From assembly GCF_018882055.1 (NCBI RefSeq), contig NZ_JACVPF010000002.1, forward strand, positions 62,001-126,000: 64,000 nucleotides of DNA, in the 5' to 3' direction. Below the pieces are notes generated by a model. It saw only the letters and a program-made list of their open reading frames with translations. It was not told the DNA's origin and did not search any database. The DNA is from Polynucleobacter sp. es-MAR-4 (GTDB taxonomy: Bacteria; Pseudomonadota; Gammaproteobacteria; Burkholderiales; Burkholderiaceae). The position numbers were made by a program, and so were the translations under genes. Below, piece after piece: positions 48,377 through 57,473 of this stretch (the stretch's first letter is position 1; every line of letters starts with the position of its first letter).

Positions 48377-50194
48377 TTACTTCGCCCCAGGGTAGATATC
48401 CGACCAGGGGTGGAGTGCATCGCGGCATGGATGGCTTTTAGAGGTCATTGATCTGGCGTTTTCTGCCAAAATACTTGCACCGCCCGTTAAAAACCCAAGG
48501 CCAATTGAAACAGCGCTGTTAACTACACCAGCCTGGTTAATGCCTGTCTTAGGATTTGTGAGTGTGCCGCCCATCTTCACTAGACCCGCTAAATCGAGGC
48601 CCGTAGTGAAACCTGATTTTTCTCGCGGATCAATAGTGAAATTGACTGCTTCTGTTTTCAGATTAATTGAGCCAGCCAAGACCACATCTAAGCGATCTGT
48701 CTCTACCCCAACTGTATTGGCTATATTGATCTGGCCATTATTAATCGGTAAATAGGCTACTGCACACTCCAATACTGTCTCACTCGTTTTTTTGCGCATC
48801 GGATTAATGGAGTCCAAGAGCGTGACTACGAAGTCTCCGGCGTCATTTAAAAAATTTGTGCCCATGCGAGCTTGATCAATGCTCAGCTGGATCTTGCCGT
48901 TGGAATTTGACGCCATCTGATGAAGACTATTTCCGGATGCCTTGATGTCAAATGCTAACTTCATACTGCCCCCACTGACTTTCGAGCTGGGATCAACCCT
49001 GGCCAATAAATTCTCCAAGGTGAAATCTTTTGTCACCCCTTTGGCTGACAGAATAGGATTTGCCGCATTCATCTGAGCGAGGCTAATCTGTACATTAGCA
49101 CTTCCCCCGCCCATCTGAAAGGTTAAATTTGGAATCTCAATATTGCTGCCATCCAATTGCAAGGTAGCCTGAAGATTTTCAATTGGCTTACGCTTTGGTA
49201 TACCCAACTCAGCAATGTTGATTAACACTTTTCCTTTAGCCTGGGGCATCTCCCCAAAAGGAATGGTGTCGTTACTAAATAAATATTTGGACTGTGGTCG
49301 TGGAGCTTGACGGGTGACCTGATCGGCTTTCACAGCACCTGAAGTCAGAGGAGGTTGATTGGTAGTAGCACCTAAGCTAGGCCAATCAAATGCCTTTGAA
49401 TCCAAGGCTAAGGTGAATGTAGGCATCGCCTTGGGAGACTTCAATACTTCACCCTTAATCAGTAGCGACTTGCCATTCATACTGAGGCTGAGGTCTACCG
49501 GGAATTGTGTTGATGAAACATCCCACTGCTTCAACAGCCTAGAGACTGAACCTGTTTTTCCGCCAAGATCCAGGCTTTGTCCTTGAGTTTGCATATTAAG
49601 AGTAATGGCTGTCTTATCGCCACTCTCCTCCAATGACAAACGTTTAATTTGATAACTTGATATAGAGCCAGAGGCATCTTGATACTGAATCTGAGTATCA
49701 ACAATGGAAACCTTCTCCATGTAGATTAAGTTGTCGCTAACTGAAGAGTTATCAGCAGTGCTATCGCCAGAAACGGGAGTGGCATTAGCTCCCTCGGTAC
49801 CCATTTCCCAATTTGCCTTACCAGATGCATTTTTTTGGAGAAGCAGTTCTAATCCAGCCAGCTTGACACTACCAATCTCAATGCGATTACTGAGTAGTGG
49901 GAGGATTTTAATATCCAACTCAATACTCTGAAGGGTAAGCATTTCGGGATGGGATGCCCAAGATGCATTGCTTAAGCTCAAGCGCTCTGCTGAAACAGCA
50001 ATTCTAGGGAAGAAGCTTAGCTTAACTGGCCCAGTAATTTTTAAATCTCGCCCAGTGGCCGCCTTAACCGAAGAAGCGAGTAATTTCGTTATTTGCACTG
50101 GGTCAACTGCGGATGATGCGTACCATATCCCCAATCCAAGCAGAATGACTAAGCCGCCAACGGCGCTGATGATGATCTTGATTGATTTACTCAT
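48377..50194 (-). CDS. AsmA family envelope protein
   Basis: 605 residues: one N-terminal membrane anchor (IIISAVGGLVILLGLGIWYA) and a long periplasmic beta-rich bridge-like domain. TGRDLKITGPVKLSFFPRIAVSAERLSLSNA is split over residues about 45-80 and typical of AsmA. The C-terminal AsmA_2 region has SNGKIQLSIDQARMGTNFLND-like sequence. AsmA-like proteins are implicated in lipid transport to, or assembly of, the outer membrane. Diverges from the PhnA gene. Confidence 0.9.
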   Translation of the reverse strand: MSKSIKIIISAVGGLVILLGLGIWYASSAVDPVQITKLLASSVKAATGRDLKITGPVKLSFFPRIAVSAERLSLSNASWASHPEMLTLQSIELDIKILPLLSNRIEIGSVKLAGLELLLQKNASGKANWEMGTEGANATPVSGDSTADNSSVSDNLIYMEKVSIVDTQIQYQDASGSISSYQIKRLSLEESGDKTAITLNMQTQGQSLDLGGKTGSVSRLLKQWDVSSTQFPVDLSLSMNGKSLLIKGEVLKSPKAMPTFTLALDSKAFDWPSLGATTNQPPLTSGAVKADQVTRQAPRPQSKYLFSNDTIPFGEMPQAKGKVLINIAELGIPKRKPIENLQATLQLDGSNIEIPNLTFQMGGGSANVQISLAQMNAANPILSAKGVTKDFTLENLLARVDPSSKVSGGSMKLAFDIKASGNSLHQMASNSNGKIQLSIDQARMGTNFLNDAGDFVVTLLDSINPMRKKTSETVLECAVAYLPINNGQINIANTVGVETDRLDVVLAGSINLKTEAVNFTIDPREKSGFTTGLDLAGLVKMGGTLTNPKTGINQAGVVNSAVSIGLGFLTGGASILAENARSMTSKSHPCRDALHPWSDIYPGAK

Positions 50195-50269
50195 TGTTAA
50201 CTGATTCTAAATTACACCGCTAGCTGTAGACTAAAATTAGTACTTACATCACTTTTACGCGCGCCCATC

Positions 50270-50617
50270 ATGAATACCACTGCCAACCTTCCAAAATGTC
50301 CAGCCTGCCAAGAGGATATGACCTACCCTGACGGCGAAAATTTTGTTTGTGCGCAATGTGGCCATGAATGGCCAATGACAGCAGCTACAGAAGAGGATGA
50401 GGGCGCTCTAATCGTAAAAGATGCCAATGGCAACTTACTGACTGACGGCGATACTGTTACCTTAATTAAAGATCTCAAGGTGAAAGGTTCATCTACCACT
50501 CTGAAGGTAGGAACAAAGATTAAAGGCATCCGCCTGGTTTCCGGCGATCACGAGGTTGACTGCAAAACAGAGGCGGGCAATATGTTGCTCAAAGCCTGCT
50601 TTTTAAAGAAAGCATAA
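50270..50617 (+). CDS. PhnA/YjdM zinc-ribbon protein
   Basis: 115 residues. N-terminal zinc ribbon with CPAC and CAQC, then the PhnA core domain [23 protein letters not shown] and [10 protein letters not shown]. Named for phosphonate use in E. coli but found in many bacteria without phosphonate genes; true function unclear. Confidence 0.93.
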   Translation: MNTTANLPKCPACQEDMTYPDGENFVCAQCGHEWPMTAATEEDEGALIVKDANGNLLTDGDTVTLIKDLKVKGSSTTLKVGTKIKGIRLVSGDHEVDCKTEAGNMLLKACFLKKA

Positions 50618-50626
50618 ATCTCTATA

Positions 50627-50662
50627 AAAGACCACCAGAACCGAAACAAGTTCTGATGGTCT
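50627..50662 (-). terminator. Intrinsic terminator of the DUF465 gene
   Basis: On the minus strand GACCATCAGAAC pairs with GTTCTGGTGGTC over 12 bp (one G-U), loop of 8, then TTTT. On the plus strand the same site has a C-A mismatch, so the minus direction is favoured. Confidence 0.75.
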
Positions 50663-50669
50663 GAGTTGC

Positions 50670-50888
50670 TTAAGTGGTGCTAGCTTTTTTCAAGACCGCG
50701 TATAACTGATCCTTCAGCAAAAGCTTCTCCTTTTTCAGGGTCTCAATTTCTTCCGGAGTACTAGGCTCAGTATGTGCCTCCATTCTCTGAATCTTTTGAT
50801 CCAGATTGTTGTGCTTATCAAATAAATGAGAAAAGTGACGATCTGATGTTTTCAGCTTACTAATTAACTCACGATATTCAGGGAACAT
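50670..50888 (-). CDS. DUF465/YdcH family small protein
   Basis: 72 residues, helical hairpin. MFPEYRELISKLKTSDRHF and LKKEKLLLKDQLYAVL are the DUF465 marks. Weak ribosome site AAAGAGAA 3 nt before ATG. Function unknown. Confidence 0.9.
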   Translation of the reverse strand: MFPEYRELISKLKTSDRHFSHLFDKHNNLDQKIQRMEAHTEPSTPEEIETLKKEKLLLKDQLYAVLKKASTT

Positions 50889-51118
50889 AGATTCTCTTTA
50901 GGTTGAGGTTATTCATAACTGCACCGTTCCAGTGTAGCAAGTTGGCATTTAAATTCAAGCACCCGCCCCTCCTTTTGATACTTAGAAAACAATTGGGGAT
51001 CGACCCTTGATATTGCCAGGTAAATCCCCATATAGGTATCAGCAAAAGTCGATAGAACTGAAGTAATATTGACTTGTGCGCTAAGCACATTAACTACCAA
51101 TAGGAAGGGTAATAGACC

Positions 51119-52009
51119 ATGGCTACAAAGAAGTCTCCAGCAAAAAAGAAAGTAGCTACTAAGGTGGTAAAAAAAGCCCCTGCAAAGAAAGCCGCTAAAA
51201 AAGTTGTCGCCAAGAAAGCGGTAACTAAAAAAACGGTTAAAAAGGTAGTGAAAAAACCAGCAAGCAAAAAGCCTGTCGCTAAAAAGACGGCAGCTAAAAA
51301 ACCAGCGGCTAAGAAGGCGGTTAAAAAGGTAGCGGCGAAGAAGCCTGCGGCCAAAAAACCTGCCCCTAAGAAAGCTACTAAGAAATCACCTAAGGCAGCT
51401 GCTCCAAAAAAACTGAAGGTCGATCAGTATGGCCTCGAAGAAGATGATGAGTTTTACGGCTTGTACTTCGCCAAATCAACCAATAAAGGTTTAGTCGAGG
51501 TAAAACCTTGCACCTTCTCACTGATGTACTGGTGGAAAGGCCTGCTTGGCTACCCTGACATGATCGAAATCTCCAAAGATAGCAATACAGCGATGTTGCA
51601 ATTTGAATCCACCTTTGGTGGCGGTGATTCCGGTGAAACCGAGTTGACAGAAAAAGATGTGTTCGATGTCGACCACATTATTGAAGTTGACGAACAAGAG
51701 CAGCTAGTTTCCCTCTACTCTTATGTGCCCATCCCTGTGCCAGAAAAGTTGATTGGCGCATTAGGCCTTTCTATTCTGAACATCAATCCTGAAACCCGCT
51801 ATGGCAGTCTCGAAATCTGCTCAACAGATAATGAAGAAGGTGAGAATGAGCACTTCCTACGCTATCGTGCAGCAACGTATTTGCGTGGCGTGAAATCAGG
51901 CAAGGTTGAGGCTATTGAGAGCATGGTCACTAATGGCTCAGAGTTCTTTGGATTAGCTTTAGATGCAATGTGTGTAAACAAGTCGATTAAGAAATGGTTG
52001 CTTAGCTAA
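51119..52009 (+). CDS. Histone H1-like lysine-rich tail fused to a YbjN-like domain
   Basis: 296 residues in two parts. Residues 1-100 are almost only Lys, Ala, Val, Pro and Thr in AKK/PAKKAAKK-type repeats, as in bacterial histone H1-like proteins such as Bordetella BpH1 and AlgP tails. Residues about 105-296 form an acidic, folded domain (DQYGLEEDDEFYG onwards, with LSILNINPETRYGSLEI and FLRYRAATYLRG) that resembles the YbjN family. The tail should bind nucleic acid. Strong ribosome site AGGAAGGG before ATG 51119. The domain assignment to YbjN is tentative. Confidence 0.82.
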   Translation: MATKKSPAKKKVATKVVKKAPAKKAAKKVVAKKAVTKKTVKKVVKKPASKKPVAKKTAAKKPAAKKAVKKVAAKKPAAKKPAPKKATKKSPKAAAPKKLKVDQYGLEEDDEFYGLYFAKSTNKGLVEVKPCTFSLMYWWKGLLGYPDMIEISKDSNTAMLQFESTFGGGDSGETELTEKDVFDVDHIIEVDEQEQLVSLYSYVPIPVPEKLIGALGLSILNINPETRYGSLEICSTDNEEGENEHFLRYRAATYLRGVKSGKVEAIESMVTNGSEFFGLALDAMCVNKSIKKWLLS

Positions 52010-52020
52010 GCAGTCGTAAC

Positions 52021-52290
52021 TTAATAGGCGGTACACACAAAAATGTAGGTCACAGGAAAGCGGTCGTTCACTGTCTTGCGAGTTTCAACGATATTGGCGC
52101 CTCGCTTTCCTAGCTTTTTACACTCCTCCGCTGCGGCTGCCTGAGCCTCATTATCTTTAGCGGATTTTGGGGCATGCACCCCAACCGTTCCATCAGACTG
52201 TCGATAGACCCCAAATTCACTGGGCGGCGTTCCACAAGCCAGCATCACAATGGAGACTGCAAGCACTGAAGCGCTCAGGATAATTTTCAT
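52021..52290 (-). CDS. Small predicted lipoprotein
   Basis: About 89 residues. A signal peptide with lipobox (VSIVMLAC) predicts lipid attachment at that Cys. The mature part has EFGVYRQSDGTVGVHAPK, a Lys/Ala/Glu helix with ECKKLG and a final C in VCTAY, so two Cys could pair in the periplasm. ATG 52290 is chosen; TTG 52302 would add four residues. No known family recognised. Confidence 0.75.
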   Translation of the reverse strand: MKIILSASVLAVSIVMLACGTPPSEFGVYRQSDGTVGVHAPKSAKDNEAQAAAAEECKKLGKRGANIVETRKTVNDRFPVTYIFVCTAY

Positions 52291-52302
52291 AGGGAAGCTC
52301 AA

Positions 52303-52625
52303 ATCTTTTCAAGAATGGAACCATTCTAGCGACCTTTGGCGCTTATAAGGCGGGCACATAAAATGCAGATGAGCAGAGACCCTGCTGTTATTGGAATTCG
52401 TTTTTAAATACTATTTGATTTGCAGCCGCTCAATTCTGATTTTCAGATGGTTGCTGATGCAACCTGACCACTGCTTTTGAAGATGTTTCTAAGAAGCGTA
52501 CTGACAGTCTCCACAACTGCGGTAAAACTCTAGTCTGTACGCTCCTTATGCTGAAAGCCGGCTCTCAGCGAAGTTCTAATGTAAACGAAAACCCCCTAAA
52601 AGTCAAGGGTTTTCCCTAATATATT
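52303..52625. other. 323-nt stretch without a gene, containing three hairpins
   Basis: I see no credible ORF. Hairpins: GGTTGC-TGAT-GCAACC (52449-52464); a 10-bp stem with one T-T mismatch joining 52496-52505 to 52533-52542 around a 27-nt loop; and GCTGAGAG-CCGG-CTTTCAGC on the minus strand (52549-52568), better paired on minus than on plus. A further AAAACCC/GGGTTTT pair lies near 52580-52612, just after the fbpA stop. It may be the fbpA 3' UTR with a terminator, or a small RNA. Confidence 0.4.
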
Positions 52626-53681
52626 TCACTTATAGCCGACTCTATCGAGCAATCTTTGAGCAGCAATCTGGTTCTTGCCGATAGCAGCAACAGAAATGTT
52701 TTCAGCCTTAAATGATCCCAACATTTTTAAACCTTCATTCTCAATCTTGACCGACTTCACTACGGGCCACTCATTATTTCCATTGGCAAAATATTCCTGC
52801 GCAGAATCACTAGCTAGGTATTCGAGAAACTGAACGGCAGCTTGTGAATGCGGTGCATTCTTAGCCACCCCGCCACCTGCAATATTGATATGTGTGCCAC
52901 TGGTCTGTTGATTTGGCCAAACAAAGCCAATCTTAGAAACGATGGCCTGATCTTCTGGCTTAGTTGAGCGTAAGAGTCTCACTAAGTAATAGGAGTTTGT
53001 TAAAGCCACGCCGCACTCACCGGATGCAACTGCTTTGATTTGATCGGTATCGCCGCCTCTTGGAGGACGTGCCATATTTGCCACCATGCCCTTAGCCCAC
53101 TCCTCAGTAGCCGCTTCCCCACGACGCTCAATCATGGCGCCGATCAATGACAGCATATAAGGATGGGCGCCTGAGCGCGTGCATACCTTACCTTTATTAA
53201 TCGGCTCAGCTAATTTCTCATAAGTGTCGACATCATGTGGGTTCACCTTGGCTTTGTTGTAAACCACCAGACGAGCCCTTGTCGAAAAACCAAACCAGGT
53301 TGAACCCTCTGGCTCAGGCTTGGATCGCAAATTTGCTGGAATGCGACTCTCCAAATACTTTGAATGGATAGGTTTAAAGAAGCCGTCGATTTGAGCGCGC
53401 CACAATCGAGCTGCATCCACCATCAAGATGACATCAGCTGGACTATTAGCGCCCTCACTTTTGAGCCTCTCAGCCAAAGCATTGTCATCGGCTTCAATAC
53501 GATTGATCTTGATGCCTGTCTTTTTAGTGAAGTCACCGTAAAGGGCTTCATCAGTTTGGTAGTGACGAGCTGAATAGAGATTCAACTCTTTAGTCTCTTG
53601 AGCATGCGATGGCAATGCCATGAAGCCACTCATCACCAATGTAGTGGTGACTAAGAATTTACGTATTGATTGACTTGTCAT
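52626..53681 (-). CDS. fbpA: Ferric-iron periplasmic binding protein (FbpA/FutA-like)
   Basis: 351 residues. Signal peptide (VTTTLVMSGFMALPSHAQE), then LNLYSARHYQTDEALYGDFTKKTGIKI, the opening of Fe3+ ABC receptors; the Tyr ligands are likely in GVALTNSYYLVRLL. Transcribed after fbpB, but a predicted promoter and a Fur-like box lie in the 62-bp gap, so it can be expressed separately when iron is low. Confidence 0.93.
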   Translation of the reverse strand: MTSQSIRKFLVTTTLVMSGFMALPSHAQETKELNLYSARHYQTDEALYGDFTKKTGIKINRIEADDNALAERLKSEGANSPADVILMVDAARLWRAQIDGFFKPIHSKYLESRIPANLRSKPEPEGSTWFGFSTRARLVVYNKAKVNPHDVDTYEKLAEPINKGKVCTRSGAHPYMLSLIGAMIERRGEAATEEWAKGMVANMARPPRGGDTDQIKAVASGECGVALTNSYYLVRLLRSTKPEDQAIVSKIGFVWPNQQTSGTHINIAGGGVAKNAPHSQAAVQFLEYLASDSAQEYFANGNNEWPVVKSVKIENEGLKMLGSFKAENISVAAIGKNQIAAQRLLDRVGYK

Positions 53682-53700
53682 TGCTGTATTTGCGTTCAGT

Positions 53701-53717
53701 ATTGGATTAAATCCAAT
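53701..53717. promoter_or_regulatory. Perfect inverted repeat at the fbpA promoter
   Basis: ATTGGAT-TAA-ATCCAAT, overlapping the predicted -10 and start point of fbpA. It could be an operator or a 5' hairpin. Confidence 0.4.
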
Positions 53718-53743
53718 GTATCACAAATACGAATGATTATCAA
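53715..53743 (-). promoter_or_regulatory. Predicted fbpA promoter
   Basis: Minus-strand TTGATA (53738-53743), 17-bp spacer, TACATT (53715-53720). The -35 lies inside the Fur-like box. Confidence 0.5.
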
Positions 53744-53747
53744 TTAA
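53729..53747 (-). promoter_or_regulatory. Fur box candidate of fbpA
   Basis: TTAATTGATAATCATTCGT shares 12 of 19 positions with the consensus GATAATGATAATCATTATC, including an unbroken run TGATAATCATT of 11. It overlaps the fbpB stop and the fbpA -35 box. Confidence 0.6.
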
Positions 53748-55309
53748 GATTTAGAAATGACCCTAGAAAGCACTAAAACAGGGAAAAGACCCACTAAAAC
53801 AATCGTTAGGGATGGCAGGGCCAGCTCAGCTAAGCGCTCATCAGCAGCCAACTGATAAGTGGCAACAGCCAAAGTATCAAAGTTAAATGGGCGCAATAAG
53901 AGTGTTGCTGGTAGCTCCTTCATCACATCCACAAAGACAAAGAGACCTGCGGTGATGAGACTTCGCTTTAGCAGGGGCACGTGGACTCGCTTCAGAATCT
54001 GAACCTTCGAAAGTCCCAGCAGTGCCGCTGAAGCATCCATAGATGGGGTGATGCGTGCCAGCCCCGCTTCGACACTTTGCAAGCTAGAGGAAAGAAAGCG
54101 CACTAAATATGCGTAGACCAACACCAGCATGCTGGCGGACATCCACCAAGCAAGGTGAAAGATTTCTAAAAAGGAAAGGATGCCAATAGCCAAGACCGCG
54201 CCCGGTAATGCGTAACCAAAACCTAGCAATCGGTTCACCCAACTTAAGCGTGGATTTAATCTCACCGAGTAAGCAAAAAATACTGCGAGCGTCACGGAAA
54301 TTACCGCAGTCAACATCGAAACCGATAAAGAATTACCCAGCCAATCGAGATATCGAATGTCTATCGTAAGGCCTTGCTTGAAGAGTAATTGCAGGAGAGC
54401 AAATGCTGGAATTAAAAATCCGCACAACAGTGTGGCGCCGCAAAATGCAAAAGCAAAAAAGGCTTTATTACCCTTTAGAGTCTTGGCTAATGGCTTGCCA
54501 CGTGATGAAGAGGCATAACGCAATTTTGATCGGCTGCTTTGCTCAATAAAGAAGATCAGTAAAACAAAGCTTAAAAGGCCTAAGGCAAGCTGCACGGCCG
54601 CCACGCGGTCGCCAAAAGAAAGCCAGGCCTTAAAGATGCCGGTTGCAAAAGTCTGCACACCAAAGTAAGACACTGCGCCAAAATCTGCCAAGACTTCCAT
54701 GAGTGCCAAAGCCATACCAGCAAAAATAGCCGGTCTTGCCATTGGCAATACCAATTTCATAAATCCTTGAAGTGGGCTGTAGCCTAGAGTTTCTGAAACT
54801 TCAATCAATCGGCCACTACGCTCTAAAAAAGCAGTGCGTGTAATGAGATAAACATAGGGAAAGAGACAGAAGGAGAAAGACCAAATAGCGCCACTCAAAG
54901 AACGTGGGTCTGGAAAGAACCATAGTGAATCCATGCCCAGTACTGCGCGAATTGTGCTCTGTATCGGGCCTGAGAATTGCAGGAGATCTACAAATAAATA
55001 GGCCATGACATAAGTAGGTACTGCCAAGGGCAGAATTAAAGCCCACTCAAATATTTTCTTGCCGGGAAAATCATAGCTAGCAATGATCCAAGCATTACCC
55101 ACACCTAAAATGAATACACCCATCCCAACACCAAGAATCAGTACCAATGTCGAGGCAATGTAGCCACCCAACACAAAGTTCCATAAATGACTGAGGGTAC
55201 CGCTAGCCAATAGCTCATTTCCGGGAAATAGGAATGGCGCTGCCAAGCCGAACAGGGGCAAAAATAACAACAGGGCAAGTGGCACCACAATACGATTCAT
55301 TAAATCCAC
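53744..55309 (-). CDS. fbpB: Ferric-iron ABC transporter permease, fused double domain (FbpB-like)
   Basis: 521 residues with about 12 helices, two homologous permease halves. Each has an EAA loop (the first around VSETLGYSPLQGFMKLVLP, the second around AALLGLSKVQILKRVHVPLL). Matches FbpB/SfuB/HitB. Transcribed towards fbpA and divergent from fbpC. Confidence 0.93.
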   Translation of the reverse strand: MDLMNRIVVPLALLLFLPLFGLAAPFLFPGNELLASGTLSHLWNFVLGGYIASTLVLILGVGMGVFILGVGNAWIIASYDFPGKKIFEWALILPLAVPTYVMAYLFVDLLQFSGPIQSTIRAVLGMDSLWFFPDPRSLSGAIWSFSFCLFPYVYLITRTAFLERSGRLIEVSETLGYSPLQGFMKLVLPMARPAIFAGMALALMEVLADFGAVSYFGVQTFATGIFKAWLSFGDRVAAVQLALGLLSFVLLIFFIEQSSRSKLRYASSSRGKPLAKTLKGNKAFFAFAFCGATLLCGFLIPAFALLQLLFKQGLTIDIRYLDWLGNSLSVSMLTAVISVTLAVFFAYSVRLNPRLSWVNRLLGFGYALPGAVLAIGILSFLEIFHLAWWMSASMLVLVYAYLVRFLSSSLQSVEAGLARITPSMDASAALLGLSKVQILKRVHVPLLKRSLITAGLFVFVDVMKELPATLLLRPFNFDTLAVATYQLAADERLAELALPSLTIVLVGLFPVLVLSRVISKS

Positions 55310-55345
55310 AATCCGTTTAGACTCTAGCTATGTATTAAACCACTA

Positions 55346-55364
55346 GCATTAATGAGAAAATTAT
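55346..55364 (+). promoter_or_regulatory. Possible weak Fur half-site before fbpC
   Basis: GCATTAATGAGAAAATTAT contains TAATGAGAA, like a Fur half-site, in the 59-bp gap between the divergent fbpB and fbpC. The match is partial. Confidence 0.25.
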
Positions 55365-55368
55365 AGGG

Positions 55369-56439
55369 ATGAACTCCGCCCACACACTGCTTTCTATCAA
55401 ACAGCTGGAAATTGACTACCCCAGTAGGGACGGTCAAGGACGTGTAACAGCCGTTAAAGACCTCAATCTGGATCTCGATCAAGGTGAGATCGGCTGCCTA
55501 TTAGGCTCCTCAGGCTGCGGAAAATCTACGGTTCTCAGAGCTATTTGTGGATTTGAGCCTGTAAAAGCAGGTGACATTTTGCTGCGAGATCAGGTCGTGA
55601 GCTCCGCCTCTATCCACATCCCACCAAACCAAAGAAAAGTGGGCATGGTCTTTCAGGACTTCGCCCTCTTCCCTCACCTGAATGTTCTTCAGAATATTGC
55701 CTTTGGTCTGCAACACCTTCCAGCTCAACACAGGTCCACTGTGGCGATGGAGTGGCTCAAAAGGGTATCCCTCTCAGATAAAGCTGATGCCTATCCTCAC
55801 GAGCTCAGTGGCGGCCAACAGCAACGCGTGGCACTAGCAAGAGCAATGGCTCCGGAGCCTGACTTAATTTTGCTAGATGAACCCTTCTCTAGTTTGGATA
55901 TTGAACTCAGGGAACGCCTTGCAGGCGAGACCCGAGAAATCCTCAAAGCAAACAACATTACCGCCCTACTGGTAACCCATGATCAATACGAGGCCTTTGC
56001 AATTGCCGATAAGATTGGTGTGATGTCTGAGGGCAAAGTAGTTCAATGGGATATTCCTTACGAGCTCTATCACAAGCCGATTAATCGCTATGTCGCCGAC
56101 TTTATTGGTCGCGGAGTATTTGTTAAGGGCATCGTACAAGCCAATAACAAGGTAAAGATTGAGTTGGGTGAGCTTGATCTAGAAGAAGATCGCAGTAAGG
56201 AGCTTGGAAAAGAAATTGATGTTCTCTTACGTGCTGACGATATTCAGCATGATGACCACAGCACCTTGCTAGCCGAGGTAGTGCGCAAGACCTTTAGAGG
56301 CGCCGACTTTCTATACACACTCAAACTCTCATCCGGTACTGAAATATATGCCTTTGTACCGAGCCACCACGATCATGCGATTGGCGAAAAGATTGGCATC
56401 CACTTAGTAGCTGATCACGTGGTGACCTTTAGCAACTAA
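55369..56439 (+). CDS. fbpC: Ferric-iron ABC transporter ATPase (FbpC-like)
   Basis: 356 residues. ATPase with Walker A GSSGCGKST, signature LSGGQQQRVALARA, Walker B LILLDEPFSSLD and the switch TALLVTHDQYEA, followed by a C-terminal TOBE-type regulatory domain (about 250-356). With the fbpB/fbpA pair on the other strand it makes a whole importer. Confidence 0.92.
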   Translation: MNSAHTLLSIKQLEIDYPSRDGQGRVTAVKDLNLDLDQGEIGCLLGSSGCGKSTVLRAICGFEPVKAGDILLRDQVVSSASIHIPPNQRKVGMVFQDFALFPHLNVLQNIAFGLQHLPAQHRSTVAMEWLKRVSLSDKADAYPHELSGGQQQRVALARAMAPEPDLILLDEPFSSLDIELRERLAGETREILKANNITALLVTHDQYEAFAIADKIGVMSEGKVVQWDIPYELYHKPINRYVADFIGRGVFVKGIVQANNKVKIELGELDLEEDRSKELGKEIDVLLRADDIQHDDHSTLLAEVVRKTFRGADFLYTLKLSSGTEIYAFVPSHHDHAIGEKIGIHLVADHVVTFSN

Positions 56440-56463
56440 GTACTATTAACTCATTAATAGTAC
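56440..56463. other. Perfect 10-bp hairpin between convergent fbpC and cydB stops
   Basis: GTACTATTAA, loop CTCA, TTAATAGTAC, starting 1 nt after the fbpC stop and overlapping the cydB stop. No U tract, low GC. It may protect or end both mRNAs. Confidence 0.5.
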
Positions 56464-57470
56464 GTCAGCGCTGTAGCCTTGCCTTTGAATATTCGATAAG
56501 AAAATAGGGTGTAGCCCAAGATGGTTGGTAACACCACAATTGCACCCCAAAAAATGACCCATAAAGACTCTGTTGCAGCGGCGGCTTGCCACAAGGTCAT
56601 TTCTCCAATAATGACATACGGAAAAATACTGTAGGCGATACCAAAAAACGATAACCAAAATATAGCAACGACACTAGCAAATGGTAACCACTCTTTATCC
56701 GTCTTCCCCTCTTCCAATGCGCCAATAAATTGGCGGCTAAGGATAAAGAGTAGTCCAGTAGCAATAGGTATTGGAGATAGCCAGATAATTTGAGGCCAGG
56801 CAAACCACTTGTGCATGATTTCAGGACTGAAATACGGGGTCGCAATAGATACTAAAGCGACACCAAATCCAGTTAGCCATAAGCTCATCTTTGCCCATCG
56901 AAATGCTTTTTTCTGGAGATCCCCCTCAGTTTTTAATATGAGCCAGGTAGAGCCAAGAAGTACATAGCCAGCGGGTAGACACAAACCCACTAATAGTGAG
57001 AAGAACCACCCTAGCACTCCAGAATCAAATCCTACGATCAAGCGGCCAATCATGATTCCCTGAGATATGGAAGCAACCAGGCTGCCGATGTAAAACAGCA
57101 AGTTCCATAATGGCTTTTGCTCGATATTTACTTTAACCCTAAAGTCAAAAGATACTCCCCTCAAAATCAGTCCAAGCAACATGACGGCAACTGGCAAATA
57201 TAACTCGGTCAAAATCGCACCATGCGCCAGGGGGAAGGCAACCAATAATAGGCCAACGCCTAAGACAATCCATGTTTCATTGGCATCCCAAAAAGGACCA
57301 ATGGAAGCAATCATCATATCTTTCTCTGCATCAGTGCCTCGGTTGAGAAGCATTCCAATACCCAAGTCATAGCCATCCAACACAACATAAGAGAGCATGG
57401 CAATGCCCATCGCAACAAAGAAAAATAAAGGTAGCCAGACTGCGGCTTGAGTAATGTCCATGGTGTTCAT
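56454..57470 (-). CDS. cydB: Cytochrome bd-type quinol oxidase subunit II (CydB/CioB)
   Basis: 338 residues, about nine membrane helices. Opening WLPLFFFVAMGIAMLSYVVLDGYDLGIGMLL and the segment IGPFWDANETWIVLGVG are the CydB marks. Starts 3 nt after the cydA stop. Confidence 0.95.
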   Translation of the reverse strand: MNTMDITQAAVWLPLFFFVAMGIAMLSYVVLDGYDLGIGMLLNRGTDAEKDMMIASIGPFWDANETWIVLGVGLLLVAFPLAHGAILTELYLPVAVMLLGLILRGVSFDFRVKVNIEQKPLWNLLFYIGSLVASISQGIMIGRLIVGFDSGVLGWFFSLLVGLCLPAGYVLLGSTWLILKTEGDLQKKAFRWAKMSLWLTGFGVALVSIATPYFSPEIMHKWFAWPQIIWLSPIPIATGLLFILSRQFIGALEEGKTDKEWLPFASVVAIFWLSFFGIAYSIFPYVIIGEMTLWQAAAATESLWVIFWGAIVVLPTILGYTLFSYRIFKGKATALTYY

Positions 57471-57473
57471 AGA

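Noticed and set aside
50909..51100. Minus-strand frame of about 63 codons between the DUF465 and H1-like genes
   Set aside because: Sequence looks rather protein-like, but it only has a TTG or GTG start, no ribosome site, and stays open upstream across the antisense of the Lys-rich tail. Not supported without conservation.
51094..51354. Minus-strand frame rich in Phe/Ala/Leu
   Set aside because: Antisense to the Lys-rich tail of the H1-like gene; repeated Lys codons read as Phe and Leu.
51119..51420. Repeated short units that could suggest a CRISPR or satellite array
   Set aside because: They are degenerate AAA/AAG-GCT codon repeats coding the Lys-rich tail, with no constant repeat or spacers.
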